64,000 bases of DNA, taken from positions 2,294,001-2,358,000 of the forward strand of contig NZ_CP062938.1 of NCBI RefSeq assembly GCF_014898155.1. The letters run 5' to 3'. Below the pieces are notes generated by a model, which saw only the letters and a list, made by a program, of their open reading frames with translations, was not told where the DNA came from and ran no database searches. Of this stretch, positions 33,399 to 42,356 are shown one piece after another. Origin of the DNA: Bifidobacterium eulemuris. GTDB taxonomy: Bacteria; Actinomycetota; Actinomycetes; Actinomycetales; Bifidobacteriaceae. Both the position numbers and the translations under genes were made by a program. Each line of letters starts with the position of its first letter. Within the stretch, counting starts at the first letter, position 1.

Positions 33399-34415
33399 TT
33401 ACGGATAGTATTCTTGTAGAATCTTTCCATAATATGTTTGCTTTCCCTTTTTTTCTATAGGAAATGATTGCTTCCATGTCAACTTGAACAATCCTGTATT
33501 TTCGGAAAGTTCAGTCCATTTCTTTCCTTCGTATGGCTCTCCGAGCAATTTGCATAAATCATCGCATCGAGGGTTATTTGGTTCTACCTCAGCAAAAGCA
33601 TCAGCAATACGCTTATTATGTTTTTGCATGAGCGCAATGAGATAATCCGTTAGCAAATAGTCAACCAAGTAATCATTTTGAGACCAGTAATGTAAATAAA
33701 AATCTCGAAGTGTGCGAAAAATCCATCGATTATCTATATTGCAACCCAGTGAGTAGTTGGCATAATACCCTTGCGCTACAGAGCAATGCAAATAGTCCGG
33801 GCGTTTGATTGTAAAAAGCGGCATCGAGAACAATGCATCTTCAATTTTTTCTGTGCATAGAAATGTTGCGTCTAACCAAAGTCCTCCATACTGTGCAAGC
33901 AGACTCATTCGTAATAAATCAGAATAGTGCGTCAGAGACATAATCCCCTTGCGTTTTTTTTCATTTACCCAGTTTGGGAACTGCACATACTGGCTCAGAT
34001 TTTTTTCAGTTATAACTGTTACTTTATGCTTGCCAGCATTGCGCTGAATTGATTCCACACAACATTTCACAATGTCAGGAGCGTTCTCAATGCCTTGCCA
34101 CCAGCACGACCAGACTCTTCCCTCCAAATTTGGATTACGTAATGATAACGAAGCATCATAGTCATAATTACGATAAAAAACCCCATATTTCTTTTCGAGA
34201 TAATCAAGCATTATCTCATGTTTGCGAATCAAGCGCTTGCGCTTGGAAGAGGTCTCTACCACACCATTGTGCGCCATAATTTGAATATCCATCTTGGCAC
34301 GGAGGGTTTCTAGTGCTTCATACCAAGAGGTTTCTGTGGCAACTTCTTGTGTTGCATAAAGTTCTTCGCATAACCGATGGGCTAGACGACTAACCCTATT
34401 GTGATTCTTCGTCAT
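33399..34415 (-). CDS. Capsular polysaccharide synthesis glycosyltransferase (Caps_synth, unit B)
   Basis: The 338-residue full-length Caps_synth protein has WSCWWQGIENAPDIVKCCVE, LTHYSDLLRMSLLAQYGGLW then LDATF, and a C-terminal LFKLTWKQSF. The N-terminal 110 residues are helical and basic, a region missing from the unit A homologue. It starts 4 bases after the GT4 stop. It is probably a side-branch transferase. Confidence 0.87.
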   Translation of the reverse strand: MTKNHNRVSRLAHRLCEELYATQEVATETSWYEALETLRAKMDIQIMAHNGVVETSSKRKRLIRKHEIMLDYLEKKYGVFYRNYDYDASLSLRNPNLEGRVWSCWWQGIENAPDIVKCCVESIQRNAGKHKVTVITEKNLSQYVQFPNWVNEKKRKGIMSLTHYSDLLRMSLLAQYGGLWLDATFLCTEKIEDALFSMPLFTIKRPDYLHCSVAQGYYANYSLGCNIDNRWIFRTLRDFYLHYWSQNDYLVDYLLTDYLIALMQKHNKRIADAFAEVEPNNPRCDDLCKLLGEPYEGKKWTELSENTGLFKLTWKQSFPIEKKGKQTYYGKILQEYYP

Positions 34416-34419
34416 TCCT

Positions 34420-35781
34420 TCATTCGCTTTCTCTCACTAAAACGCTTTGGTACCTTTTTTCTAACGAACTGACGTACCCGTCTTGCTTGCACCGCCGATT
34501 TATATACGCTGCACTTCGTTGTTGCATCTGGGCATAATTGTCTTTCTTGATATTCACAGCCGAGAGAAGAGCATTTGCAAGGCTTACTATATTTTGAGGC
34601 AGGAAACCCAAACCGTTTTCTCCTTCTTTAATGAGTTCGGTGAGGCCCCCGATGTTTGCGCCGATTACTGGTGTTTGAGCTGCCAACGATTCAAGGCCGG
34701 AATAAGGCATATTCTCGCGCCATTCGGAACAAAGTACGGAGAATCGGGCGTTGCCGACCTCTCGTTGGAGGTCCTTGCCGGTTTTGTAACCCAGGAGTTT
34801 GATACGAGATTGGGCTTCGGCTCCAGCGGAGTTGATCATCCGTTCGACGGCTTGGCGTTCAGGGCCGTCGCCGACGATGTGCAGATTCCAGTTGGAAGGG
34901 AGCACGGGATGAGATCCTTCGACTTCGCTTTGCTCCGCTCGGGGTGACGAAGACGCGGAGCGCAATCCTGCGGCTTTGAGGAAGGCCTGCACGAGCGTAA
35001 GGATGCCTTTTTCCTTGCTTAAACGACCGAAGAACAGGAAGTAGGGGTGTTGTCCGGCAGCCTCGTCCTCAAATTTGTGAGTATTGACCACCTTCTGAGC
35101 CATTTCCATCTGACTGGTGGTCAGGAAGTTCTGCATGGCAACAACGCGACCGGCATACCCGCCTTCCTCGAGTTTGCGTTTCATGAACTCGGAGGGAGCG
35201 ATGATCAAATCGATCTTGTCGTAACTCTTATGCCATTTAAGGAATTCGGCCTCCATCATGGCCAGAGCGCTTTTCGCCTTGGAGCCTTTGACGCAGGTAT
35301 TATCCAATGCGTGCTTGAACCGACGATTCAGGCACAGGTCGCACACTTTGCCATGCCCGTTCACCATCGTGTAGGCGGGGCAGAGCAGGATGTAATCGTG
35401 CGCGGTGTAGACCACAGGCACGTGGTGTCGTTTCAGATATGGGGCATCCAGAATCGACAAAGTCAGCTGACGGTGTACGTTGTTCAGATGAATCACGTCC
35501 GGTTTGAATTCTTCCAACAGTGCTTCAAACTTCCGTTTGGCCTCAAAGGAATAAATAAGTGTCGCGGCTTCCTTAGCCTGTCGGAACGCAGAAATCTTGC
35601 CCACGTAATCTTTTTCAGAAACAAAGTACTTGCTCCAATAGCTATCCTCATTGTTCGGATGCTGCATGGAGAAGAACGCGACTTCATGACCAAGCGCCCG
35701 CAATCCTTCGGCCAAATCGAAGAAATAGGTCTCGGCTCCACCTTTACGGTAAAAGTATTTGTTGACCAACAGGATTTTCAT
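34420..35781 (-). CDS. GT4 family glycosyltransferase with an in-frame repeat insertion (unit B)
   Basis: This 453-residue GT-B enzyme has KILLVNKYFYRKGGAETYFF at the start, YFLFFGRLSKEKG for the donor domain, and CSEWRENMPYSGLESLAAQT then PVIGA with the EX7E region. Between AFLKAAGL and NWNLHIVGDG it carries about 20 extra residues (from RSASSSPRAEQSEVEGSHP) encoded by a dispersed-repeat sequence at 34911-34949. The insertion lies in a loop between strands and keeps the frame, so the enzyme may still work. ATG 35781 shares a base with the preceding stop. Confidence 0.9.
   Translation of the reverse strand: MKILLVNKYFYRKGGAETYFFDLAEGLRALGHEVAFFSMQHPNNEDSYWSKYFVSEKDYVGKISAFRQAKEAATLIYSFEAKRKFEALLEEFKPDVIHLNNVHRQLTLSILDAPYLKRHHVPVVYTAHDYILLCPAYTMVNGHGKVCDLCLNRRFKHALDNTCVKGSKAKSALAMMEAEFLKWHKSYDKIDLIIAPSEFMKRKLEEGGYAGRVVAMQNFLTTSQMEMAQKVVNTHKFEDEAAGQHPYFLFFGRLSKEKGILTLVQAFLKAAGLRSASSSPRAEQSEVEGSHPVLPSNWNLHIVGDGPERQAVERMINSAGAEAQSRIKLLGYKTGKDLQREVGNARFSVLCSEWRENMPYSGLESLAAQTPVIGANIGGLTELIKEGENGLGFLPQNIVSLANALLSAVNIKKDNYAQMQQRSAAYINRRCKQDGYVSSLEKRYQSVLVRESE
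34911..34949 (-). repeat. REP-like element inside a coding region
   Basis: The bases around GATCCTTCGACTTCGCTTTG and CTCCGCTCGGGGTGAC match the pattern of a dispersed bacterial repeat that normally sits between genes (ATCCTTCGACTTCGCT...CTCAGGATGA). Here it is inside the GT4 gene, with no frame loss. Recognition is by recalled pattern. Confidence 0.6.
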
Positions 35782-36395
35782 CAGACACTCATCCCGTTAG
35801 AGAGAAAATCTACCGTTACCGAAAAATCCTCATCTGGTTCCAGATTAGGAACGAGATTGTGGCAATACATATCGGTTGCGTTGTCCCGGTGGATGATTCG
35901 CGCTGGATTGCCAATAACCACACTATGGTCTGGGACATCAAAATTGACATAGGCGTTAGGCGATATAAGAACGTCGTTGCCGACGCGCACGTTACCGACA
36001 ATCACCGCGTTGGAACCAATCCATACGCGATTACCTATCTGAGGGGCTCCAACACGTTTCCCTCTATTCTCCTGACCTATGACAGCACCCGGGTTAATGT
36101 TGACATTGCTGCCGAGCCTAGCCTTGCCATTGACGAGCACAACGCCACGATGTCCAAGATATAAACCAGCGCCAATAGTGGCATCAAATCCTATCTGTAT
36201 TCCTGTTTTCTTTGAAAACTGGAATAGACGCCAACGACGCCAGTAATACAACACTCCTCGAGATGCTTTCGCCTTCCTGAATAACTCCATATAACGAAAA
36301 CCTTGCTCGGCATAACGTGTCTTTGCATGAGCCACAAAAGAAACATCTGTTGAATAACGGTGAAAATCAGCAGAAACCAGCTCACACATATTCAT
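35781..36395 (-). CDS. Hexapeptide-repeat acetyltransferase (serine acetyltransferase-like, unit B)
   Basis: ATG 36395 follows GGAG and overlaps the GT4 stop by 14 bases; it gives 204 residues. The central part is a left-handed beta-helix: GFDATIGAGLYLGHRGVVLV, NINPGAVIGQENRG, IGNRVWIGSNAVIVGNVRVG, as in CysE-type and EPS O-acetyltransferases. In EPS loci such proteins acetylate sugars rather than serine. The C-terminal 40 residues are acidic and outside the helix. Confidence 0.87.
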   Translation of the reverse strand: MNMCELVSADFHRYSTDVSFVAHAKTRYAEQGFRYMELFRKAKASRGVLYYWRRWRLFQFSKKTGIQIGFDATIGAGLYLGHRGVVLVNGKARLGSNVNINPGAVIGQENRGKRVGAPQIGNRVWIGSNAVIVGNVRVGNDVLISPNAYVNFDVPDHSVVIGNPARIIHRDNATDMYCHNLVPNLEPDEDFSVTVDFLSNGMSV

Positions 36396-37572
36396 ATGCT
36401 CTCCATCCGCTCTCGCAAACCTGCAGGAAAGGCGCATTCGTTTTCCCTTCGTAGAGATCAAGGGTTTGACCAGTGACCTTATCCCATTCATATTTGTCGG
36501 TGATGTAGTCTGAGGCTTCGTTCTTGAGCTCGTTTATGCGGGTAGAATCCGCAAGCAGGACACCCAACCGGTCTCGCAAGTCATCGACATCGCTGTGATG
36601 GAACGTAACCGCATGGTCACCCACTACTTCGGCGCATTCGGGGATGTCCGAGGTGAGGCATGCGTTGCCGTAGCTCATGGCCTCCAGCAGACTCATCGGC
36701 ATGCCTTCGAGATCGCTGGGCAATACATAGAGGTACGCATTGCTGTACAGCTCTTCCAAGGTTCGACCTTCGACGAAGCCGGTGAGAATAATACGCGGGT
36801 CTTCTGCAACGGCGGCTTTGATCTGCTCGTAGTAGTCAGCAGAGTCCGAAGACCCTCCGGCGATGACCAGCTTCTTGTCGGTGTCGAGTCGTTTGAAGGC
36901 CTCGATCAGATAGTGCACGCCTTTTTCCGGAACGATGCGGCCTAGGAACAGCACGTAGTCGTCTTTGCCCAAGTCATAGCGTTCGGAGATCTCCTTAGCC
37001 GGCACCGGCTGATGACGCTCGATTCCGTTAGGAATGAACCGCACATCACGACCATACGTATCCTTGAAATACCGCTGCACGTTGCGGCTCAGCACGATGA
37101 TCTCGTTCGCGTACTTCGCGGCGATCCGCTCTCCCAACTTCAGGTACGCGGATGCGAACCTGCCCCACTTGGCGCGTTGCCAGTCAAGACCATGAATTGT
37201 GGCCACGGTGCGGATGCCCGCCCAATGAGCCAATCGCAACGGCACGCAAGGACCTTCGGCGTGATAGTGAATCACGTCAGGGCGGGCTTTGATCGCTTTC
37301 AGGGTGGCAAAGAACGATGAGGTCAGCGCGGCCAGCCCCCTGACATCAATGGTGGTGACAGGTATGACCTTCACTCCTTTATATACATAAGGCGTGTCAT
37401 CCCGATTGGCTGAATTGTCGTATTGGGCGCCGGCAACATTGTGCCCCCTACGGTTGTATACGACTACTTGTTCGCCTCGCGCGGCCATGCGAGTAGACAA
37501 CTCCTCCGCCACGACTTCGATGCCGCCTTCGCGGGAAGGGATGCGCTTGTGACCAATAAACGCAATCTTCAT
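36382..37572 (-). CDS. GT4 family glycosyltransferase, rhamnosyltransferase-like (unit B, first gene)
   Basis: The 396-residue enzyme opens KIAFIGHKRIPSREGGIEVV, the start of the Cps23FT/DUF1972-type EPS transferases that often add the second sugar, usually rhamnose. VLFLGRIVPEKGVHYLIEAF and PSDLEGMPMSLLEAMSYGNA are the GT4 donor and EX7E motifs. It is the first gene of unit B; site B of the shared palindrome is about 40 bases upstream. It takes the position that Alg14/Alg13-like pairs hold in units A and C. Confidence 0.9.
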   Translation of the reverse strand: MKIAFIGHKRIPSREGGIEVVAEELSTRMAARGEQVVVYNRRGHNVAGAQYDNSANRDDTPYVYKGVKVIPVTTIDVRGLAALTSSFFATLKAIKARPDVIHYHAEGPCVPLRLAHWAGIRTVATIHGLDWQRAKWGRFASAYLKLGERIAAKYANEIIVLSRNVQRYFKDTYGRDVRFIPNGIERHQPVPAKEISERYDLGKDDYVLFLGRIVPEKGVHYLIEAFKRLDTDKKLVIAGGSSDSADYYEQIKAAVAEDPRIILTGFVEGRTLEELYSNAYLYVLPSDLEGMPMSLLEAMSYGNACLTSDIPECAEVVGDHAVTFHHSDVDDLRDRLGVLLADSTRINELKNEASDYITDKYEWDKVTGQTLDLYEGKTNAPFLQVCESGWRAYEYV

Positions 37573-37611
37573 CAGCGTTCCATAGAAGACATGCCGAACG
37601 GTATTACGAAT

Positions 37612-37630
37612 ACATAGCGGCCGTTATCGG
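37612..37630 (-). promoter_or_regulatory. Shared EPS palindrome, site B
   Basis: ATAGCGGCCGTTAT (37614-37627) differs from the perfect core by one base. Read toward unit B it has the same flanks (CCGATAACGGCCG, then TATGT) as sites A and C. Confidence 0.7.
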
Positions 37631-37845
37631 ACGAGGGGAATCACCTGGGATGTGATGAAACACCAGGAATAACGCCAATTCGTTAAATTGGCTGCGGTTG
37701 CCGTGCGGCATGTGAAGACTTTTGAATCATCGACGAGGGTATGTCGACAACGTACCCCCCTAATGACTATAGTTACCTGTAGTTTATTGGAAAGACTGGG
37801 ATTGCATGGCCAAGGAAGGGTGAGTTGTGGACAGCTTGATATTGA

Positions 37846-37867
37846 CCGATAACGGCCGTTATGTCGG
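37846..37867 (+). promoter_or_regulatory. Shared EPS palindrome, site C
   Basis: The core ATAACGGCCGTTAT (37849-37862) has flanks CCG and GTCGG. TTGTGG at 37826 lies 17 bases before GATAAC, so the element may overlap a -10 box. It lies 57 bases before the first unit C gene. Confidence 0.75.
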
Positions 37868-37924
37868 ATTTTTTTCTCCTCTGCCTATTTCTCGTTTCTT
37901 ATACGTAAACGGATGGAGCGCCAG

Positions 37925-38380
37925 ATGAAGATATGTTTTGTTTCCTCATCTGGGGGACATTGGGAAGAATTATGCTGTTTAAGTGGGATTGCAAAGAAAA
38001 ATGATGCCTTCTTTGTCACTGAGACATGTGAACAAGCAATAGATAGCCAAACTCGTAGAATTTACACCGTTCCACAGATTAATCGGCATGAGAAAGGGTT
38101 CATTAAACATTTCTTTCAACTAGTTGCAACTGCATATAAAATGCTCACGCAAGAGTGTCCAGATGTTATCATTTCGACAGGTGCCTTGGTTGCGTTTCCA
38201 TTCTGTCTCATTGGAAAGCTATGCGGATGCAAAATTATTTACATTGAATCTTTTGCGCGCGTGAAAGATAAATCACTGACAGGGAAACTTGTGTACCCAT
38301 TTGCTGATCTTTTCCTAGTGCAATGGCGTGAACTTCTTCCTATATATCCCAAATCTGTATACGTTGGACCGATTTTCTAG
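37925..38380 (+). CDS. Alg14-like glycosyltransferase subunit (unit C, first gene)
   Basis: ATG 37925 is 7 bases after GGAG; ATG 37913 is less likely. The 151-residue product opens KICFVSSSGGHWEELCCLSG and ends LFLVQWRELLPIYPKSVYVG, the Alg14/PssD pattern. PFCLIGKLCGCKIIYIESFA includes the membrane-proximal part. It is a divergent, AT-rich homologue of the unit A protein at 20057-20506. It would recruit the catalytic partner encoded 9 bases downstream. Confidence 0.92.
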   Translation: MKICFVSSSGGHWEELCCLSGIAKKNDAFFVTETCEQAIDSQTRRIYTVPQINRHEKGFIKHFFQLVATAYKMLTQECPDVIISTGALVAFPFCLIGKLCGCKIIYIESFARVKDKSLTGKLVYPFADLFLVQWRELLPIYPKSVYVGPIF

Positions 38381-38389
38381 GGAGTATGG

Positions 38390-38884
38390 GTGATTTTCGT
38401 TTCTGTTGGAACTCAAAAATTCCAGTTCAACCGTCTCATTCAGTCCATTGATGACTTTGTCCGTGATGGAAAAATACAGGACGAGGTTGTTATGCAGACA
38501 GGATATAGCAGTTATCTCCCTCGATTAATAGAATCCCACAAATTTTTTTCTCCAGAAAAGTTCGATACGTATATCGACGACTGTGATGTTCTTGTCACGC
38601 ATGGCGGTGTTGGGACTATCGTCAAAGGACTTAAAGCCAACAAACCAGTTGTCGTCGTTCCTCGTTTAGAACAATTCCGAGAGCATGTCGACAATCATCA
38701 AATTGAAATCGCTGATGCCTTTGCCGCAAAGAATTACATACTGAAGTGCATAGATGTCAATAGTCTGCCGTCGTTGCTCTACGTAGCTGAAACACATTCC
38801 TTCGAACGATATGTTTCTCAACAGGGCAAAGCTATTGATGTAATTGAAAAATTCTTAACATCCTCTAATCAGAAGGAACGATAG
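38390..38884 (+). CDS. Alg13-like glycosyltransferase subunit (unit C)
   Basis: The 164-residue product starts from GTG 38390 (GGAG 5 bases upstream). IFVSVGTQKFQFNRLIQSID, LVTHGGVGTIVKGLKANKPV and VPRLEQFREHVDNHQ are the Alg13/PssE signatures. With the preceding protein it should form the two-part enzyme that adds the second sugar to the primed lipid, often beta-1,4-galactose in homologous capsule loci; the sugar here is not known. Confidence 0.92.
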   Translation: MIFVSVGTQKFQFNRLIQSIDDFVRDGKIQDEVVMQTGYSSYLPRLIESHKFFSPEKFDTYIDDCDVLVTHGGVGTIVKGLKANKPVVVVPRLEQFREHVDNHQIEIADAFAAKNYILKCIDVNSLPSLLYVAETHSFERYVSQQGKAIDVIEKFLTSSNQKER

Positions 38885-38886
38885 TC

Positions 38887-39972
38887 ATGCGGGTTCTTAT
38901 GGTAGGGGTCGATGAGAATACTGTCGGTGGCATGCTGACTGTTGTGCAGAATTATCAAAAGGCGTCAGACTTTTGTGACTCGACTCATCTGGAATATATT
39001 GCCACTGCAACGAGAGCTGGCGCATGGGGGAAAATCAAGAAGATGCTGCTCGGTTTCGCGCGCATTGCCTTCACCATCCGCAAGCACGATATCGATATCG
39101 TACACGTGCATATGTCAGAGCGAGGCAGTGTGTTCCGTGAAGGGTTCGTTGTACTTCTTGCCAACACTCTTGGTTCAAAAACTATTATTCACATGCACGG
39201 TGCGGAAATCGAGACATGGTACAAAAACCAGTGGCCTTTAGTACGAAAACTGATCCGCTATATCTTCTGTTCCGCCGATCGTATGCTAATTCTCGGCACA
39301 AAATGGAGACCCTTCATCAGCGAGGTTATGCAAGGACAAACGCAGAAGATAAAGGTCCTTCGCAATGCCGTACATGTCGAGTCATCGAATATGGCATGTG
39401 CATCCGCAACGGACATACTGTTCTATGGTGCACTAATCAAACGAAAAGGTGTGGACGACTTGTTACAAGCATTCGCCGCCATCAAAGATGAGATTCCAAC
39501 TATGAATCTTCGTTTATACGGAGACGACCAGGATTATCGTCCGATTGAGAAAATCTCTGAATTCGGCTTGGAAGGACGTGCCTCATATGGAGGATGGGTC
39601 ACTCCGGACAATCGTGAACAAGTGTTTGCCAATACACTAGTGAACGTATTGCCTTCATACAATGAGGGTTTGCCCATGACAATCCTTGAAAGTATGGGCT
39701 ATGGGATTCCCAATATCTCCACTAACATCGCGGCGATTCCCGAAGCTGTGGACGATGGCGTAAATGGTTTCCTTGTCCGACCAGGTGATGTAGAAGCTTT
39801 GAAACAAAGGTTGCTTAAGCTATGCACGGACAAAGAACTTTGGCAACAATTCAGCAACAATGCTCATACGAAGGCCTATGATTTTTTTTCTTTGGATTCG
39901 CATATTAAACGTCTGCTGTCCATCTATGACGAGTTGCTTGCTGATCATTCCCATGACGAAAAGGGCTTCTAA
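38887..39972 (+). CDS. GT4 family glycosyltransferase (unit C)
   Basis: The 361-residue GT-B enzyme has VDENTVGGMLTVVQNY at the start, HVHMSERGSVFREG in the acceptor domain, DILFYGALIKRKGVDDLLQA for the donor side, and LPSYNEGLPMTILESMGYGI with the EX7E pair. It begins 2 bases after the Alg13-like stop. Its GC content is intermediate between the native genes and the AT-rich genes that follow. Confidence 0.91.
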   Translation: MRVLMVGVDENTVGGMLTVVQNYQKASDFCDSTHLEYIATATRAGAWGKIKKMLLGFARIAFTIRKHDIDIVHVHMSERGSVFREGFVVLLANTLGSKTIIHMHGAEIETWYKNQWPLVRKLIRYIFCSADRMLILGTKWRPFISEVMQGQTQKIKVLRNAVHVESSNMACASATDILFYGALIKRKGVDDLLQAFAAIKDEIPTMNLRLYGDDQDYRPIEKISEFGLEGRASYGGWVTPDNREQVFANTLVNVLPSYNEGLPMTILESMGYGIPNISTNIAAIPEAVDDGVNGFLVRPGDVEALKQRLLKLCTDKELWQQFSNNAHTKAYDFFSLDSHIKRLLSIYDELLADHSHDEKGF

Positions 39973-40084
39973 TGAACTATCCCTTAACAGCGCATACACC
40001 GCATATGGCACTCAGTCCTCTCATGTGTTCGTCCTTTGATTCTTGCCCATATCTTGTCGAAGAAACCTGTCCAAAGGCGACGTT

Positions 40085-41101
40085 ATGACAAAGCCTCTTG
40101 TATCTTTGATTATTCCTGCTTTTAATGCAGCGAAATATTTACGTTCATGCATCACGAGTCTTACTGCACAAACTTACGATAATATCGAAATTATCATTGT
40201 TGATGACGGCTCGAGCGATAATACGTTGGCCTTATCTTATGAAATGGCTTCAATTGATCATCGCATACATGTTATTCATCAAGAAAATGCAGGTGTCTCA
40301 ATTGCTAGAAATATCGGTATAGATCATGCCTCTGGTAAATATCTACAGTTCGTTGATGCAGATGACGAACTCATCGGCGATGCTTTAGAATTAGAAATTC
40401 AAGCATTGCAAAAAAAACCAGCTGATGTTCTTCACTTCGATTTTCAGCCATTTAACAGTTATGGTCCGCTACCTAGAACAAAAGAAGTCCTTGCATCGTT
40501 TCCTATAGATGATTTCTCTGGTTCCGAACGCGCCATGGAACATGTTCATCGAGGGGCTATCGGCAATTACGTATGGGCATTTCTTCTTAAGACATCAATC
40601 TTGAAGGAGAAAGGTCTGCGATTCAGGCCAAACCTCATATTCGGAGAAGATGCATTATTTGTCAATGAATTGCTTGCATCAATTGATTCTGTCGCATATC
40701 TCAACCGGCAGATATATCGATATCGGGAGGAGGATGGGGTTTCCTCAATGAGAAAACTCCAGTTTTCTCTTGATGATGAATATGTTGTCCAGCAACTTGA
40801 TGTTTTATACGAATCTCTACCAAAGATTCCAACTTATTCAATTTATCGAACCAAATTACTTATCGATGCCTATTGTGTGTTGCCAGATAAAAAAACAGAT
40901 CCCAATACTAAAAAAACTGCCCGAAGGCTATCTAAGCAATTACGCCAAGCCACGAAATATAATCTTTTTCAACAATTGCCTCAAAAATATGCTTTGAAAC
41001 TGTTTCTTATTGACATAGGTTTATATGATTTAGGTATCTTTTTTTCTCGTAGCACTCGCCTAATGAAATGCTGTAATAAAGATGAATTCAACAACAAATA
41101 A
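40085..41101 (+). CDS. GT2 family glycosyltransferase (unit C)
   Basis: The 338-residue product starts at ATG 40085 (AAGG upstream); a longer frame to 40043 has no support. VSLIIPAFNAAKYLRSCITS, VDDGSSDNT, YLQFVDADDELIGD and IFGEDALFVNELL are standard GT2 motifs. The last 20 bases overlap the polymerase gene. A 112-base gap precedes it, the only sizeable gap in the first half of unit C. Confidence 0.88.
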   Translation: MTKPLVSLIIPAFNAAKYLRSCITSLTAQTYDNIEIIIVDDGSSDNTLALSYEMASIDHRIHVIHQENAGVSIARNIGIDHASGKYLQFVDADDELIGDALELEIQALQKKPADVLHFDFQPFNSYGPLPRTKEVLASFPIDDFSGSERAMEHVHRGAIGNYVWAFLLKTSILKEKGLRFRPNLIFGEDALFVNELLASIDSVAYLNRQIYRYREEDGVSSMRKLQFSLDDEYVVQQLDVLYESLPKIPTYSIYRTKLLIDAYCVLPDKKTDPNTKKTARRLSKQLRQATKYNLFQQLPQKYALKLFLIDIGLYDLGIFFSRSTRLMKCCNKDEFNNK

Positions 41102-42353
41102 GTTTTTTCCCAAAAAAGTCGCGAAACGAGGCTTTCTAGTCGAGTTTGACATAACACGACAGTTAACTTGTTTCTTCTTCTGTGCCACATACATACTGCT
41201 AAGCATGACAGATGGTCTTCTGATAGCGCAAGGAGTTAGTTCGGACAATTTATTGGTGAGAATGAAATATTTCACCATGTTGACCACTATTGGATTCTCG
41301 ATAATACATATGTTCTTTTATCGACATCACAATTATTTCTGGAAAGAGACGAAGCAGATTATTCTGCTCATAATAGGAATCACGTTTGTTTCATGCCTTC
41401 AAATTCTTCAGACAGGACAGTTTACCTCCCTCACTGTTGATAATCTTCTCAAGATTTTATTACCAGCCATAATGGCTTATGGGGTGTTGAATACGCTTTC
41501 TTTTAAAGAGCTTCAAAATTGCATGGTAATAATATTCATTTCTTCAGTGATTGGCTATCTATGCGAACTTGGCTTCAAACATGTTTCAATCGATATGATT
41601 GTCAACGCTGATTATGCAAATTCTTCATCGCCATTTGAGTCTAGTTACTTTGCTGGAATGTCGATTACTTTATGTTTTTTCTATTGTTATTACAGAAAGA
41701 ACCGTCTTCTGACAATATTAAGTGTCCTCTATGTTATAGCTACTTTTAAACGATTGGCAATCATTTTCGCAATTCTTTTTTTCATTTTACCCTTTTTTCT
41801 GAATCTGGATAAAAAGCTTCCAACTTGGAATCGTCAAGTATTGAAACTATTTTTCTTACTTGTCACCTATATATACTACTGGCTGTTACTTCCTCAAACG
41901 GAAGAAATCTTTTTTAATATTTTTCATGACACTCAACAGCATTTCACCATGGGACGCAATGTTTTTTTGGATACGCTAATCAATTCTGATTATAGAGCAT
42001 TTGGATATGGCTCAACCGATATCGTACTCGGTTTCAGTTTAGAGATGGACTTAATACAAATTGCTCTTGAAATGGGTCCGATAATCTTATTTCTTTTTAT
42101 AAACAGTTTTTGGAACTTAACAGCAGATAACATCTATATCACATTTATTATCCTATTTGAATTTGCTAATTTTTTAACCTCTCATTCTTTAAACAGTAAT
42201 TACAAATGGGGCTTAACATTCATTGTTATTGGAATGATTGTTTATATGTCGAAAGAGCGAGATAACTTCTTTGAAAAATCTGCAGGCAAACAAAATATCT
42301 ACACTCATAGCCACTTGTATAGCAGCCTAAATGCTTTACATAAAAAAGGATGA
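41082..42353 (+). CDS. wzy: Wzy-type EPS polymerase (unit C)
   Basis: The 423-residue protein has about ten membrane segments. Its outer loop has HDTQQHFTMGRNVFLDTLIN followed by SDYRAFGYGSTD, matching the polymerase pattern of a loop with R and GxGS-like residues. It is strongly AT-rich, has no close similarity to the other two polymerases, and should join unit C repeats. Confidence 0.82.
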   Translation: MNSTTNKFFPKKVAKRGFLVEFDITRQLTCFFFCATYILLSMTDGLLIAQGVSSDNLLVRMKYFTMLTTIGFSIIHMFFYRHHNYFWKETKQIILLIIGITFVSCLQILQTGQFTSLTVDNLLKILLPAIMAYGVLNTLSFKELQNCMVIIFISSVIGYLCELGFKHVSIDMIVNADYANSSSPFESSYFAGMSITLCFFYCYYRKNRLLTILSVLYVIATFKRLAIIFAILFFILPFFLNLDKKLPTWNRQVLKLFFLLVTYIYYWLLLPQTEEIFFNIFHDTQQHFTMGRNVFLDTLINSDYRAFGYGSTDIVLGFSLEMDLIQIALEMGPIILFLFINSFWNLTADNIYITFIILFEFANFLTSHSLNSNYKWGLTFIVIGMIVYMSKERDNFFEKSAGKQNIYTHSHLYSSLNALHKKG

Positions 42354-42356
42354 GAT

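Larger units (their letters stand above)
37573..37924. promoter_or_regulatory. Divergent control region between EPS units B and C
   Basis: No gene is seen. Two copies of the ATAACGGCCGTTAT-type palindrome face outward, one for each unit. Between them lie TACCCCCCTAATGAC (about 37752) and AT-rich promoter-like sequence. A CCCCCCTA motif also occurs in the leader of the Wzz-kinase gene (20691). Confidence 0.6.
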
